Of a stretch of DNA of 64,000 bases, positions 31,213-45,424 are shown piece after piece. The stretch lies in contig CM052358.1 in the NCBI GenBank assembly GCA_028551475.1, forward strand, positions 21,044,853 through 21,108,852. The letters run 5' to 3'. Positions within the stretch are counted from its first letter, which is position 1. Each line of letters begins with the position of its first letter. The stretch is from Casuarina equisetifolia. Taxonomy: Eukaryota > Streptophyta > Magnoliopsida > Fagales > Casuarinaceae. The notes under the pieces are model-generated. The model was not told where the DNA came from. It was given only the letters and a program-made list of their open reading frames with translations, and searched no databases. The translations under genes were made by a program, and so were the position numbers.

Positions 31213-33592
31213 TTGCTGTGCGTTCGAATAGCCTTTAAATCCAGTCCAACCAGTTTCATTTAAGAAGCCCGATGCGCATTCCTTCGTTTAAGCAAAGCTG
31301 TGCGTTTCACCAAGGGAGGAGGGATATGGGAGAAAGGGGTTCTGAAACGTGGTTGTCAAACAAGCAGTGATGGACCTCTTTACCCAACGGCTGTCTGCGA
31401 CCGTCAAAAAGGTAAAACGCACCGGCCGGGTTCTTTTCTCAAGCTAATGAAAGGAGAGAGAAACGCAACTAGAAAAATGCTACAGGATAATCGGTTCCAT
31501 TTGTCTTATTTGTTGATAATTCTTTACTGCTTGCGTTTAATATCTTGCTTATTCGGTTGTTTTTATTGTGTGATCAACTTTTGACAGCAAGTTAGAGGTG
31601 ATTCGGAACTTGGCTGATTTGAAATCCTAAACATAGGCTATGCGAATTTGACGTAGTTCGTGATGGGCAATGGAGCAAGCCTGAGAGTTGGTAGGACGCT
31701 TTTTGGTAATTTTCTCGAATAAGATGGATTATGATACAATAGGTAACGAAAATGATAGAATTTAAACAAATTGGTAACAAGATGATTATAAAGGATTGCG
31801 AGGTTTAAAGGTACAGGAAAATAAAATTGTAATTGAACTTAAAAGATAAGAAGTTAAGGCATGAATTTAAAGGTGTAAGAATTTAAAAACAAGAAAGTAA
31901 GGTCTAGAAATGTAAAGATTTAAGAAAGTAAAGACTAGAATGATAGTCATTGCAAAGGCTCGTGAAATTTAAAAGTGCAAGAAAGTAAAATTGCAATGGA
32001 ACTTAAAGGACAAAGGGTAAAGGCATGAATTGAAAGATGCAAGAACTTAAAGGTTAGAAAGTAAAAAGAAGAAAAGTAAAGGTTAAAATGATTTTTTTTT
32101 TTAAAAAAAATCTTATTCTTATATCAAGGGCTTCTATTTGCAAATGAATTTATAACCTCTATTTATAGAAAGTTAAGCCACACAAAATAGTGAATGCAAC
32201 CTTTTGAAACTAACAAAATAGTAGTAAATGTTGACCTTTTAGAAATAACAAAATATTAATAATTGTAGGTGCCACTAGTTAAGCATGTTTTCTTCAATGT
32301 AACTACTTTAGAGAGTTGTTAAAGATGTTTTTTATGATATAACTTATTTGAAACTAGCATCCTTACCCTTTGATTAGTTTGATTGGACTTGGACATAATA
32401 GATTATGTTGTGAGCCAAGCTTGTATTAGATGGTATGAATGGCATATGGTTTTTTTTTCCTGTTTAAGTTGACATGGATCCACTCATATTAGGATTTTGT
32501 TTGATTATTGAAGTGTCCTTTATGTGTTGTTGTGAGCTGCGTCTATGTTGGGAAACCAAGTTTTATGTGCATGTAAGGGCAAAAATCTTTGGATAAGTTT
32601 TGAACTTACAAAACCCTAAGTTTAGTGGAATTGGGGCTTTTAGTGTATGCATGTGTAAGAGACTAATTTGACATTACATTGATACACGTTGCTGATTGTG
32701 TGGTGTGCTTGCCTTGATTACTTTATTATTTAACAACAACCGTGTAGGGAGATCAATTTGTAAAATTAAATTTCTATGTGTTTTCCTTACTATACTAACA
32801 GAACATAAGGATTGATTTTGCTTGGTGCAAGTATTGTATTGATGTATATTTTGATTGCAACTAAGATTGTGAAGTGAGAAACACTTTGGGATTTACATAG
32901 TACATCATTTAAGTCTTGCATAGGCTAGTTGAGCATAACTTGAATTTAGTTTGTATCCTGAATCATTTCATCTTACATTCTAACCTTGTATTAGAACTCT
33001 TTATTATACATTTTTCCCTTAAGATACCTAAAGTTTCTTTTGTGTAAGTGAAATTTTTGGCAAGTTTGTGGTGCTTAATGAAGTCAAGGCCATGGTTCTT
33101 GGTTTACATGATTGCAGATCATGGTGTTATATGTTTTGGGTTGTAAGAGATCATGTTCAAGGATTAAAGGTCTCCGGTTTCAAATTGGAGAGAGTTCTTT
33201 ATGGATTTAGTGAAAAAAAAAAACAGCCTTCTACCTAGGTTGATTAAAAAGGGGGAAGACTAAATTCTAGGTAAATTAAGTTGCTTGTCAAAAATTATGT
33301 GTCTTTTTTTTTATTTCCTTATCTCTTTACATTATATGTATTGATAAGACATTTAAATTGTTTACATGTTTTGTCAGCAGGAAAATAAAAAGGAAATTAA
33401 TTTAATCACACAAACAAGATAAAATTAAAAAAAAAGATGATAAAATTTGATCATAAAATTAACCTAATTCAATTCACTCCCCTTTCCCTCTTTCTAAGGT
33501 TGCCAAATAGCATTTACAAGTATCTCTTCATTGCTCAGATTGTGTTCGGATGTAATTGTTGGTACGTTTGGCCATTACAAAGTTGTGGTTTG
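31213..33592. other. AT-rich intergenic stretch, no gene recognised
   Basis: There is a 94-codon frame at 31300-31584 without recognisable domain, and low-complexity A/G-rich repeats (AAAGTAAAG-like) at 31800-32100. No RNA gene or element end was identified. Confidence 0.4.
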
Positions 33593-35487
33593 TGTTAGGA
33601 ATATTGTTATTCCACTATTATTTTGGTAATGATAAAAAGAAAAAAGAAAATATTTCATGAAAGTGTATTTTTGATGTGAGAAATATCTTAGTGTTAATGT
33701 TTAATTATCTTTCATGATTCATGTGTTATAAATTATAATAATCATATTATAATTTAAACAATTTTTTCACAGTTGTTAGGAAGAACAATAATGCTACCAT
33801 TATTTGTCTTAATATAGGAACAATAATGCTTGAATATTTGTGTAGGAAAAATGGACTATGAAGGTTCAAAATCATGTGATCCAATCCATGCCTCGTGACT
33901 CATTGTGTGTGAGCCCAGTCCAAAGGGAACGTGCAGCCCAAACCCATGAAGCCCATGTATGGACAATTCAGTCATGACCCAGTAGGTGTGACCCATTCTA
34001 CCCACGACTACACAAGCCTAGAATCGTGAACCCAGACCAGAAAAGCGCACGACCCAGTCCAACTCTCGCGATTTGCTTCTGCGCAACCTAGTTAGAAGTG
34101 CGACCTACTTCTAAGTGAGCCCAGAGATGTGCGACCCGCACCGACCCGCTTCTCAGTTTAGAAGGCGCGCAACCCGCATAAACATCAGACCCGTTTGACG
34201 CTGACCTGCGAGACTTCGCCGTTAAATTTGGCCGCTGGAGACTGCCCCGTTGAAGTTGAAAAAGGGTTCGTTCAGAAGCTAAATAGAGAGTAGAAAAATT
34301 ATAGGAAGAAAAATCAGTGACCCATTGCTCAGAGAGGATCAAATTGAAGAGATTAAGGTGTTCTTTGCAACCTGTGACCTAATTGATTGAAAGAGCAATT
34401 GGAAGCATAATAGAGTGTTTATGAACCAATATGTTTGGGGTTTTATCAAGAAAGAAGTCAATATATTGATATGTGAAGAACCCACGAAGATCTACTTCAA
34501 GAACAAGAAGATTTGTAGAAAGATTCTTGGTGAAATCCGAAAACCCGACCCATGACCCGAATGAACTTCGTGTAACCCAATCTGGGGAACTAATCAAAAC
34601 GATGCGTTTTGAGAGTGTTTTCAAAACAGAACAAAGAAGCAATTCATTCCCAACACTCTGCTCTCCAACAGTAGGAAAAGCAGTCACCGATTCTCTCTAA
34701 CGGGAAGAAAATCAAAGGAAGTTAGAACGGCTAGTTTTCAAGTGAAAAAGATATGTTCTTTACATATATAAAGAGAGAAAAGAAAAGTGATTTTTGGGTG
34801 AAGAAGTTGGTGATTGAGAACGAAAATTTGCTCAGAGAAGTGAAAGAAAATCTTGTGAAGCTTAAGCTAATTAAGAAATCACGATGAAGTTCTTCTACTC
34901 TGTTATCTGTAAGATTGATTGAGGTTTTTACTTGTATATATGCTAATCACTCTGAATATTATTGTGCACATATACTTATTTGTAAATTTGAAACCCTAAC
35001 TTTATTATCATTTAGAGGGTTTCATGATTAGAGCTTGATTTGTTATGTGATATCTTTAGAAAGCTTTTAGCTTAGAAATTTCCTATACACATTTTATATC
35101 TTAAGGGAATTGCTTAAGTTTGTAAAAGCTTTGAGAAACCTTAAGTTGTTAATGTATGTTAAGACAAATGTTGTATTGTAACCTTGTTGGAAAGATTGTA
35201 TATTGTGAGAGAATGTTTTCTCCTAATCAGAAAGTAAAATTAACTTTAATAAGTTGGATTGAAGGAAAAAAATGGTGAAAGAAGGTGAAAATGGTCAAAC
35301 CACCGTGTAAAATCTATCTATGCTTGTTGACTGTATGCTTTATCTTGTTACTTGCACATATTCTTTGTTAGTGTTCTAATTCTATAGAACATGTTTGAAA
35401 TCCAATTAATAGACATTATCTAAGAAAACCAATTCAACCCCCCCCCCCCCTCCCCCCCTCCTTTTTGGTTAGCCATTATACCTAATA
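33593..35487 (+). mobile_element. Solo LTR, copia-like, 1895 bp
   Basis: It begins TGTTAGG and ends CCTAATA (an inverted end with CA changed to TA). It is flanked by GTTTG on both sides (33588-33592 and 35488-35492). A C-rich tract with AATTCAACCCCC near the end is typical of the R/U5 end of the copia LTRs in this window. It shares blocks (AAATTTGGCCGC, GAAGAGATTAAGG-TTCTTTGCA) with the LTR at 48141-49946. No internal region remains, so it is a product of LTR recombination. Confidence 0.8.
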
Positions 35488-35984
35488 GTTTGAATGGTTG
35501 AACATTTCAAATGAATTTTAAGTCCTAGAATAGTACTTGATAAGCAAAGTAAGTTACCCTAATTTAGTCATGAAAGAGACACTTTAGGCATGGGTTTATC
35601 TAGTGAAGAAAGGCCTAAACAAATATCATGTAGCAAATCTTTGTCCATCCATATTAACTTTTTGTATTCCATTTTAATGCATTTATTGCTTTATTTTCAA
35701 TCTTCTGCATGATTTTTATGCATGTGTGTGTCCATGGATTTTTGTTTAAAATCTAATTAAAAAAAAAAAGAATGCTTACAGACTATAAAGTAACAATTCA
35801 TGGCATTATAACTTCCATATGCAATAGTTTCTTCTTAGATGTGCAAGTTTCTTGACTATATGATACTTAACAAGCAATAAACTTATAATAATTTAGATTG
35901 TTGTTTAGTAAAACGTTGTTAAATGTGCACATCAAGTTTTATCATTTAGATTCGCTTAGCAATAAACACATAATTATTCAAATT
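35488..35984. other. Short AT-rich spacer, no gene seen
   Basis: It lies between the solo LTR and the kinase relic. Only low-complexity sequence is visible. Confidence 0.4.
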
Positions 35985-36949
35985 TTGCTTTTACACATTT
36001 AAAAAATCTAAGGTTGATAAATTTATCAAAAAGCTTAGCCATACCAAAGTCAAAGACAAAACCCTTTAGCTTATTGTTCAGTTAAACATTGTTGCTTGTT
36101 ATATCTCGATGAACAATTGTTGGAATACATTCTTGATGCATGTAACATAAAGCATGAGCTATGCCTTTGATGATGTTCACTCTCTTGCTCCAATCCAACT
36201 TCATAGCTTTAAAATTGTTGTTTAAGACACAAAAGAAGTTTCCCATTTCCATATACTCATAAACCAAGAACATGCTCCATTTGTGTAAACAAAACCCATA
36301 AAGTTTTATGATATTTTGATGCAACATCTTTGTTAATATCTTTATCTCATTTTTGAAACTCATATCAAAATTTGGGTTCTCAAATTTTAATGGTTGGAGT
36401 TTCTTTAGAGCAACCATTTTGCCATAAGGTAATTTTGCTCTATAAACATTGCCATAGCCACCAACACCAATGCAATATTTTATATCAAAATATTTAGTTG
36501 CTTGAATGATGTCTTCATATGCAACATGGCCATCATAATTCCACATCGATAATAAGTTCCCATCCTTAGCATCTTTTGGCTTAGATTGGGTTCTATCATT
36601 TGGCTTAGGTTAGGTTTTGTTGACTAAGTGTTAGTAAAGCAAAAGCCCCTAAGGATTATGAATGTAGTGGAAATGGTGATAGGAAGGAAGATTTTTATTT
36701 TGGTATGATCGATGTGTTACTAGATTGGGAAGATGAAAGGCAATGACAAAAACCTTTGAAGTTGCCACACAAACCCTTGTTGCCAATCAATGTGCTAGAA
36801 GTATGATATTGCTCATAATCATATAGAATTTGACCCTTAAAGGAATTGTATGAAAATTTAAGCTCTTTCATATGAACTAAAGTTTAGGGAACTTTTCCAG
36901 TAAGATTATAGTGGCTAAGTTCCAAGACCAATAGACCCCTGATAGTGCC
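35985..36949 (-). pseudogene. LRR receptor kinase pseudogene, 3' part (kinase)
   Basis: From 36949 leftward come a last LRR piece (LLVLELSHYNLTGKVP), the conserved GNKGLCGNFKGFCHC cap and a broken transmembrane region. An intact stretch at 36546-36082 follows. It contains WNYDGHVAYEDIIQAT, the glycine loop GVGGYGNVYRAKL, the lysine motif VALKKL and the catalytic HRDITSNN. A TAA follows NNV, then LKGFVFDFGMAKLFD (DFG motif) is still readable before decay. Order and sequence fit the LRR-XII/MIK2-like receptor kinases of plants, membrane proteins of immune and developmental signalling. The 5' half is at 45425-46412, across the inserted copia element. Confidence 0.85.
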
Positions 36950-38444
36950 TATTGGGTTTTATGACTTACCAAGAAGGGAGGGTTGAATTGGTTTTAAGTC
37001 TAAATAAAAACTTTTTTCCTTTTCTAAATTGTTTTAAATTATTCTAAGATGTTGTCAAACAAGGTCTCAGTAATAAATCAAAGCACAAGAGATATGACAT
37101 AAAAGTTTACCACAGTGGTTTAACACTCAATCCTTGAGCCTTATGTCCACCTTTTTCCTTTTCAATTCAACAAGTTGAAGTCTACTTTACTTTAAGTTAG
37201 GAGAAATCCTCTCCTACACTTCACAACTCCTCAACAAGGAGTCAATTCATCCATGGTTACAAAGTTTAGGTTGAACCAACCTTTAGTACATCAAGCAAAT
37301 CCTCAAATGTGTAATGCAAGTGAGGAATAATGCTTCTCAAAGAGCTAATTGAAGATAAACAAACTCAATTCAAGCTTTAATCATGAAACCCCCAATTTAC
37401 ACAAAGTTAGGGTTTTGGATTTACAAAGAGGTTTATGTGCATATGATAATCAAAGCTCAATCATTATATAAACAACTTAAGCTAATAGTGAATATTCACA
37501 AGAATATTAGTTTGAAGGAATATCACTGAAGATACAAAATAGATTCACAATTTGATGAAGAGAGTAGTCGGATCTGAGATCCTTTTGTAGGACTTAAGCA
37601 TAAACTCAATGCTACTCAAAGTATGATATATATCTCTCTAAAAAATCCAACTAGAGTCTCAAAAGAATGCCTTATTATATATGATTCAAGGACTTCAAGC
37701 TCTCTAGAGTTTCGGTTCAAACCTAAACTTCGCATTAAGATCTTCCCATTGAGATTTGATATAATCTCCATCATGCAACAATAGAGAAGGTGATTGATGC
37801 AACAAATGGCCATTTTGACAAATCGATCACCTTAACAATATTCCTGTTAGAGCGTCGGCAATAGAGAGAGATGAGAGAGCGAGTTGGCAAAGGGACTTAG
37901 GGCTTCTCGGCTATTTGCTTGATTAAGAGCTCTTCACTCTTAACATTAAGTGAAATGGCAGCATATCACTTATTGGTTAAACATCACCTCAACACTTGGG
38001 CTCAGGCAAGACTTCGTAGTGCAACTTAGCTAGCCAGTGTAGCTTGGGCTAGTGTATCTCGAGCTAGTGTAGCTTGGTCCAGCAGCTTGGTCTAGCCTTA
38101 TATGATCACCTTGTAATATAATCTTTGCCCTTTTTTTCTTCTAATGTGTACCTATAAGTACATAAAGGCAAGTATCTTTTTTCCTTAAATATATTCAAAT
38201 ATATTTTATTATTATTTATTTATTATTTAAAACATCACCCATATAAGATATTTCTTAAGGTCACTTCATAAAGATGTTTTATATAAAAAGTGTAGGAACT
38301 CGGCTACTTTATAATATCATTGATTGATATTATAATTTGTACATATTTTACTTCCTATGATTTTCTTTTGCATATATGAAAAAAGTATTTTAAGAAATAA
38401 TTCAAAAATAGATTTTGCCACAACAAAACCTTTATTTTCCAACA
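36950..38444 (-). repeat. 3' LTR of the 8.47-kb copia element
   Basis: It is 1495 bp. The minus-strand start is TGTTGGAAAATAAAGG and the end is CCCAATA (CCCAACA in the other LTR). Small indels and substitutions separate it from the 1555-bp partner. Confidence 0.9.
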
Positions 38445-38969
38445 ATTTTCCCTTTTTTGATGATGACAAAATTATCATAATAATTTAGCACATGTCATCA
38501 AGCAATGTGAGTAAAATATAACATAAACATGTTTTTCATGAAAGTTTGTGTAGTAAAGTTTGCAAAACTAATCATAGCATAGTTTAGCACATGTCATTCA
38601 GCATTTGACGTGCATATCATGTGATCAACAAGTAAGTTTTATGGATATACATATTTTAACACCATCAAACATATAAGTTTTGAAAGAGTAAGGTGTTAGA
38701 GAAATATCCCACATTCTGCATTTCAGAGTCAGAAATATGACTAACATGTGCACACTATTCTTTCCCCCTTTTTGTCATAAGCAAAAAGACAAACAAAGAT
38801 AGGTAAGTAATCAAGTGTAGAGAGTAAAAATGAACCAACAAAAGGGTAGAAAACTAACTGGATGTGGCTAGATTGTAAGTAGAACAGCTCCCCCTTAAAC
38901 CAAGCAAGTGGTTTGAACAATAAAAGAACAAAACTATTGCAAAAATACTGAATAAAGGTTTAAACATTT

Positions 38970-41581
38970 TCAAGCACTAACATTCCAAGCTTTCTTTTGA
39001 GAGCATAAAACCTTTCTTTATGTAAAGGTTTGGTAAGGATATTAGCAATTTGTTAATCAGTGCATACGAATTCAAGCACAACATCACCTTTTTGAACATG
39101 ATCCCTAAGGAAATGATGTTTAATTTCTATATGCTTAGTTTTAGAATGTTGTATAGGATTCTTAGTAAGATTAATGGCACTAATGTTGTCACATCTTAAT
39201 GGAACTTTTTGTGATGATATACCATAATCCTCTAATTGTTATTTCATCCATAAGATTTGGGCACAACTACTAGCCGTAACTATATATTTGGCTTCTGTGG
39301 AGGAAATAGCTGCACAATTTTATTTCTTGGAGTGCTAACAGACAAGCATGTTTTTGAGATAGTGACATCCACCATTCATACTTTTACTATCTAATTTGCA
39401 GCTAGCATAGTTTGAATCACTAAAGGCATGCAAATTCATGGTTGTATCTCTAGGATACCAAATCCCTAAAGCAACCATGTCTTTAAGGTATCTAAAGATT
39501 CTTTTAACAATTACTAAGTGTTGTTTCTTAAGCTTAGACTGATACCTAGCACACAAGCATACACTGAACATAATATTAGGTCTAGATGTAGTCAAATACA
39601 ATAAAGAACCAATCATTCCACTATATGATTTAGTGTCTACACTAATTCCATTTTCATCATTTGATAGTGATAGAGAAGTGCTTATAAGTGTGTTCATTGG
39701 TTTAGAGTCATGCATTTTATACTTCTTAAGCAATTCATTTGTGTATTTTGTTTGACTTATGAAGGTTCCTTTGTTTGGTTGTTTAATTTGCAAACTAAGA
39801 AAGTATATTAATTCACCCATTATACTCATTTCAAATTCACTTTGCATGCATGCAGCAAATTCTTCACATAGCATAGAGTTTGTAGAACCAAACACAATGT
39901 CATCAATGTATATTTGAACAATTAAAATTTCTATTTCTTTGTTCTTTATGAATAAAGTGTTATCTTCTTTTCTTTTCCTGAAACCATTATCAATTAAAAA
40001 AGTACTTAGTTTATCATATCATGCTTGTGGAGCTTGTTTCAAATCATATAAAGCTTTTAAGAGTTTAAAAACATGATTTGGATGAATTGGATCTTCAAAT
40101 CTGGGTAGTTGTTCAACATACACCTTTTCCTTTACAATACCATTTAAAAATTCACTTTTCACATCCATTTGAAATGAGGTAAAATTCATACAACAAGCAA
40201 AGGCAAGCAAGATTATAATTGCTTCTAATCTAGCTATTGGTGCAAAAGTTTCATCATAGTCAATTCATTTTTCTTGACTATATCCTTATGCTACTAGTAT
40301 AGCCTTATTCCTAGTAATGATACCATTTTCATCTAATTTATTTCTAAACACCCATTTTGTGCCTATAATTGGATGATCATTTGGTCTAGGAACTAGATTC
40401 CAAACCTTCTATCAAATTGGTTTTATTCCTTTTGCATAGCAAGAAACTAGTTTTCATCCTTAAGAGCTTCATCTACTTTCTTTGGCTCTACTTGGTATAG
40501 GAAAGCTTGATGTTCATAAGTGTTGTGAACCCAAGACCTTGTACTAACTCTAACGTTAGGATCTCTTATAATATGATCTTGATCTATTTCACCTTTTCCT
40601 TTAGGAAAGGAAGGATCCTTAGTCTTAAACTCCCTCATAACTTCAGCCCAATTTGGAACATTCTTAGAGTTGATGTTTTCTTTGGTTTCTAGAGTATTTT
40701 AATAGTCATCTTCAAACTTAACATGAATTGACTCTTCTACAACTAAGTTCATTTATTAAACACTCTATATGCCTTACTTGTATGGGAGTATCCAAGAAAG
40801 ATTACTTCATCACTTTTGGAATCAAACTTTCCAAGTGATTCTTTTCCATGGTTTAAAACAAAACATTTACCACAAAAAACATGAAAATAAGAGATGTTTG
40901 GTTTTCTTCCAAAGAATAGTTCAAAAGGTGTCTTTTTCAAGAGAGTATGATTTGAAATATAACAAGCTGTGCTTACAACTTCTCCTAAAAATGTTTAGGA
41001 AGGTTATACTCACACATCATGGTTCTAGCCATTTCTTGAAGAGTTCTATTTTTCCTTTCAACAATGTCATTTTGTTGTGGTGTTCTAGGTGTTGAAAAGT
41101 TATGTGAGATGTCATTTTCTAAATAAAATCTTTCAAATTGTTGGTTTTCAAATTCACCACCATGATTAGTTCTTATTTTTACAATTGAAAGATTTTTTTC
41201 ATTTTAGACCATTTTGTAAAATTCAGCAAACTTCTCAAATGCCTCATCCTTTCTAGCAAGTAAATATGTCTATGTGAATCTAGAATAATCATCTATAATG
41301 ACTAAGACATAATATATACCATTTAAAGTTGTTATTCTCATAGGACTGAAAAGGTCCATATGTAGTATCTTTAATGGTCTAGATGTATTCACTACAACCT
41401 TTGATTTGAAGTTGTTTTGTGTATGTTTACCCTTAATGCATGCTTTACACAATCTATCATGGTTAAACTCTACAGATGGAAGACCTTTAACTAGATTATA
41501 CTTGTATAACCTTTCTATTAAGCCTAGACCCACATGTCCTGGCTTTGTATGCCATAACCAGGCATCCACATTTTTGTTCAC
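38970..41581 (-). pseudogene. Copia pol relic (integrase, RT, RNase H)
   Basis: From right to left: GAG-pre-integrase and zinc-binding HHCC (WLWHTKPGHVG ... LCKACIKGKHT) with integrase HMDLFSPM and DDYSRF at 41581-41270. Integrase C-terminal KTPFELFFGRKPN lies at 40940-40749. RT has FQMDVKSEFLNG at 40210-40019 and the active-site YIDDIVFGS near 39900. RNase H has LHAFSDSNYASC, then STEAKY-like and DNISAINLTKNP blocks down to about 38970. Frameshifts and stops separate these blocks. Confidence 0.85.
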
Positions 41582-42989
41582 AACAAGGCATGTTGTTCAA
41601 CATTTAATTCACTTAAATCAAGCACATAGATGTTATCTTTTCTATTTCCAAAAATCTTTATATCATGCTCAATCTACTTAACAAGACAATTTTCTTTTCT
41701 AAAATTTATCTTGAATCCTTTATCACATAATTGACTTATGCTAAGTAGATTAAATTTTAGTTCACCAATAAACAAAACCTCAGATATAAGTAAAGTATTA
41801 GGATTATCTATGGTTCACATGCCTTTTATCCTTCCTTTTGAATTATCACTAAAAGACACTGTACCTCCATTTCTCAACTCAAGTGTTGAGAAGAGCTCTT
41901 TCATCCTAATCATGTGTCAAGAGTAGCTGCTGTCTAGAATTCATATGTTTTTGAGCTTTTTATCTTTCACTTGTGCACTCAAAACTTGCAAGAACAAACT
42001 TGATCATTGAAGTGCTTGGTACACTTTTTATTTTGGGTCCATGAGTATTTGTTGAACTTAGACTCTTGATATTTTTAGGCAATCAAATTTTTTTTTACTT
42101 TGTAAGCCTTTTTAAGTCTAATGGGACATTTATCAAAAGTATGACCAACATAATTACAAAAAGAACAATTACTATAATGTAGTGGAATTAAACATTCTTT
42201 TTCTTTAAAGAAGTGAGTAAATGATTTTGAATTGTCATTTGATTTGTAGCCAAGTCCAGCTTTATCATATATACCTTTTTGAGAATTTAAAATGTTATCT
42301 AACGTAGCACTTCTCTTTGAGAATCTTTCTAATAGCAAGTTATTAGCATCAAGTTTTAATTTTAAATCACTATTTTCTTTCTCTAACTTAAGAACTCTAC
42401 TTTAAGATCATCAACATTTACTTATAAGTTATTATCAACATCTAGTTCAAAATTAGAACACAAACTACTACCATAAGAAGTTTTTGATTCTGTGTTCATG
42501 TATTCGGATATATTGTGTCTTTCATGTATATCACTCATATATGCATCATACTTCACATATGCATTAGCAGGAATACTAATGTTGTCATGCTCTGAGATTA
42601 AAGTGTTTTTATGTTTAGTTTCATATCTACATGCAGTAGTTAATATGCTTTGTTTATCATGTACAATAGTTAGAGCATTTTGATTTTCAGGAAAAGTAGT
42701 TAAGATTTTCTATTTTTTAGATTTGTTTTTAGCTTTTAGCTTTTAGCTTTCTGTATTTATTTTTTAATCTATTTGCATACAACTAAGTTTGAGAAGGTAG
42801 TTTTTAAACCAATGTTTATATCAAGAGATGGTTCAGAATCACTTACCTCAACATTTTCTCCCTTAAGAGTTGCTGTTGTAGTTAGGCATAGATATGCAAC
42901 CTCTTCTTTAGTTTCTTTATCGAATGAAGAGTTCTCATCATCCTATGCAGCAAGTATAGCTTTCTTTTTATTCTTGTTGTTCCTCTTCT

Positions 42990-43803
42990 TGGTCATTAGA
43001 TAATCAACCTTGATATGTCCCGGTTTTCTACATTCATGGCACACGTTTCCCTAGGTTCATTTGTTTCTTTTCTCCTAGTTTGTCCTATGTTTTTACTTAA
43101 TCCCTTTTTTAGAAACTTCCTAAATCTCCTAGCTATAAGAGCTATTTCATCAATTTCTGATTCGTCCTCTTCAACCTTTTCTTTTTCTCTTCTCATGAGT
43201 TGCATTTCATGAGTTTTAAGAGAGCCTAGCAAATCATCTAAGGTCAGCACATATAGGTCATGAGCCTTTTCTATAGCCATCTTCTTAAGATCCCAACTTT
43301 CGGGTAGGGATACTAACATTTTTCTTACCCTTTCTTCATTTGTGTAGGTTTTTCCTAACAATTTAAGTTTAGAAATAATCTCGATAAATCTACTAAACAT
43401 GACACTAATATTTTCAGAATCTTTCATAACAAACAATTCATAGTTGTGTAAGCATATTAACTTTAGAAGACTTTACCTTTTTCGTTCCTTCATAGGTGAC
43501 TTCCAATTTATCCTAAATCTCTTTATCGGTGAGGCAAGAGGACACTTTATTAAACTCATGTGCTCTAAGACCATTATAGATCATATTCATAGACTTAGCA
43601 TTTAACCCCATTTGTTTAGCTTCATTTTTAGTCCAATCATCAGTCACAGGTAAGACTATACCCTTCTTTATTACTTGCCAAGCTTCTAGATCTTGGCTTA
43701 TTACAAAGACTTGCATTAATTATTTCCAATGTCTAAAATTAATGCCATCAAACAAGGGAGGTTTGTTAAACCCCATACCAACTAAACCTTTGTTAGAAGC
43801 CAT
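42990..43803 (-). pseudogene. Copia gag relic
   Basis: It starts MASNKGLVGMGFNKPPLFDG at 43803 and hits a TAA after FRHWK. It then continues as AWQVIKKGI and a UBN2-type gag core (VMFSRFIEIISKLKLLGKTY, LVSLPESWD). A zinc-knuckle region near 43020 is partly decayed. It cannot be translated as one protein. Confidence 0.8.
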
Positions 43804-43864
43804 AATATGGATCTACTTTAAGATGTTAATCCTTTTAATCAAAGAACCTAGCTGTGGTACCAAT

Positions 43865-45419
43865 TGTTGGGTTTTATGACTTACCAAGAAGGGGGGGTTG
43901 AATTGGTTGTAAGTCTACATCAGAAACTTTTTCCCTTTTCTAAATTGTTTTAAATTGTTCTAAGATGTTGTCAAACAAGGTCTTATAAAATAGTAATAAA
44001 TCAAAGCACAAGAGATATGACACACAAGTTTAACATAGTGGTTCGACACTCAATTCTTGAGCCCTACGTCTACCCTTTTTCTTTTTCAACTCAACAAGTT
44101 GAAGTTTACTTTACTTCAAGCTAGGAGAAATCCTTTCCTACATTTCACAACTCCTCAACAAGGAGTCAATTCATCCATAGTTACAAAGTTCAAGTTGAAC
44201 TAACTTTAGTAAATCAAGCAAATCCTTAAATGTGTAATGTAAGTGAGGAATAATGCTTCTTAAAGAGTTAATTGAAGATAAAGAAACTCAATTTAAGCTC
44301 TAATCATGAAACCCCTAATTTTCACAAAGTTAGGGTTTCAGATTCATAAAGAGGTTTATGTACATATGATAATCAAAGCTTAATCATCACATAAATAACT
44401 TAATCTTACAGTGAATATTCACAAGAATATTAGTTTGAAGGAATATCATTGAAGATACAAAATAGCTTCACAATTTGATGAAGAGAGTAGTCGAATCTGA
44501 GATCTTTTTATAGGATTTAAGCATAAACTCGATTCTTCTCAAAGTATGATATATATCTCTCTAAAAAATCTCACTAGAATCTTAAAAGAATGCCTTATTA
44601 TATATGATTCAAAGACTTCAAGCTCTCTAGAGTTTTGGTTCAAACTTGAACTTCCCATTAAGATCTTCCCGTTGAGATTTAATATAATCTCCGTCATGCA
44701 ACAATAGAGAAGGTGATTGATGCAACAAATGGCCGTTATAACAAATCAATCACCTCAACAATATTCTCATTAAAGCATCGACAACATAGGGAGACAAGAG
44801 AACGAGTTGGCAAAAGGGCTTAGGGCTTTTCAGTTGTTTGCTTGATTAATCGCTTTTCATTCTTAACACTAAGTGAAATGGCAACGTATCACTTATTGGT
44901 TAAAAATCTCCTCGACACTTGGGCTCGAGCAAGACTCCGTAGTGTGACTTAGCGGGCCAGTATAGCTCGATCCAGCAAGACAGTGTAGCTTGATCTGGCA
45001 AGACAGTGCACCTCGATCCAGCAAGATAGTGTAGCTTGGCCAATGCATCTCGGGCCAGTGTAGCTTGATTTAGCCTTATATGATCACCTTGTAATATAAT
45101 CTTTGCCTTTCTTTCTTTTAATGTGTACCTATAAGTACATAAAAGCAAGTATGATTTTTCCTTAAATATTTTCAAATATATTTTTTATTATTTATTTATT
45201 ATTTAAAACATCACCCATATAAGATATTTCTCATGGTCACTTCATAAAGATGTTTTAATAAAAAGTATAGGAACCCGACTACTTTATAATATCATTGATT
45301 GATATTACAATTTGTACACCTTTTACTTCCTATGATTTTCTTTTGCACATATGAAAAACATATTTCAAGAAATAATTCCCAAATAGATTTTGTCACAATA
45401 AAACCCTTCTTTTCCAACA
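43865..45419 (-). repeat. 5' LTR of the 8.47-kb copia element
   Basis: It is 1555 bp, from TGTTGGAAAAGAAGGG to ACCCAACA on the minus strand. The same family gave the solo LTR at 50153-51650 (shared TATAATATCA, GATATTATAAAGTAG). Confidence 0.9.
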
Positions 45420-45424
45420 GTGCC

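Larger units (their letters stand above)
36950..45419 (-). mobile_element. Full-length Ty1/copia retrotransposon, 8470 bp
   Basis: A complete element on the minus strand is flanked by GTGCC (36945-36949 and 45420-45424). Its LTRs are at 43865-45419 (5') and 36950-38444 (3'). A primer-binding-like site (TTGGTACCACAGCTAGG, minus) adjoins the 5' LTR near 43862. A polypurine tract (AAAAAAGGGAAAATTG) adjoins the 3' LTR. Gag, zinc knuckle, integrase, RT and RNase H follow in copia order. Stops in gag (after FRHWK) and in pol, plus LTR differences, show it is old and inactive. It sits inside an LRR receptor kinase gene. Confidence 0.92.

Noticed and set aside
35432-35462. Poly-C tract as a special structure
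   Set aside because: It lies near the U5 end of an LTR family that always carries a C-rich run there.
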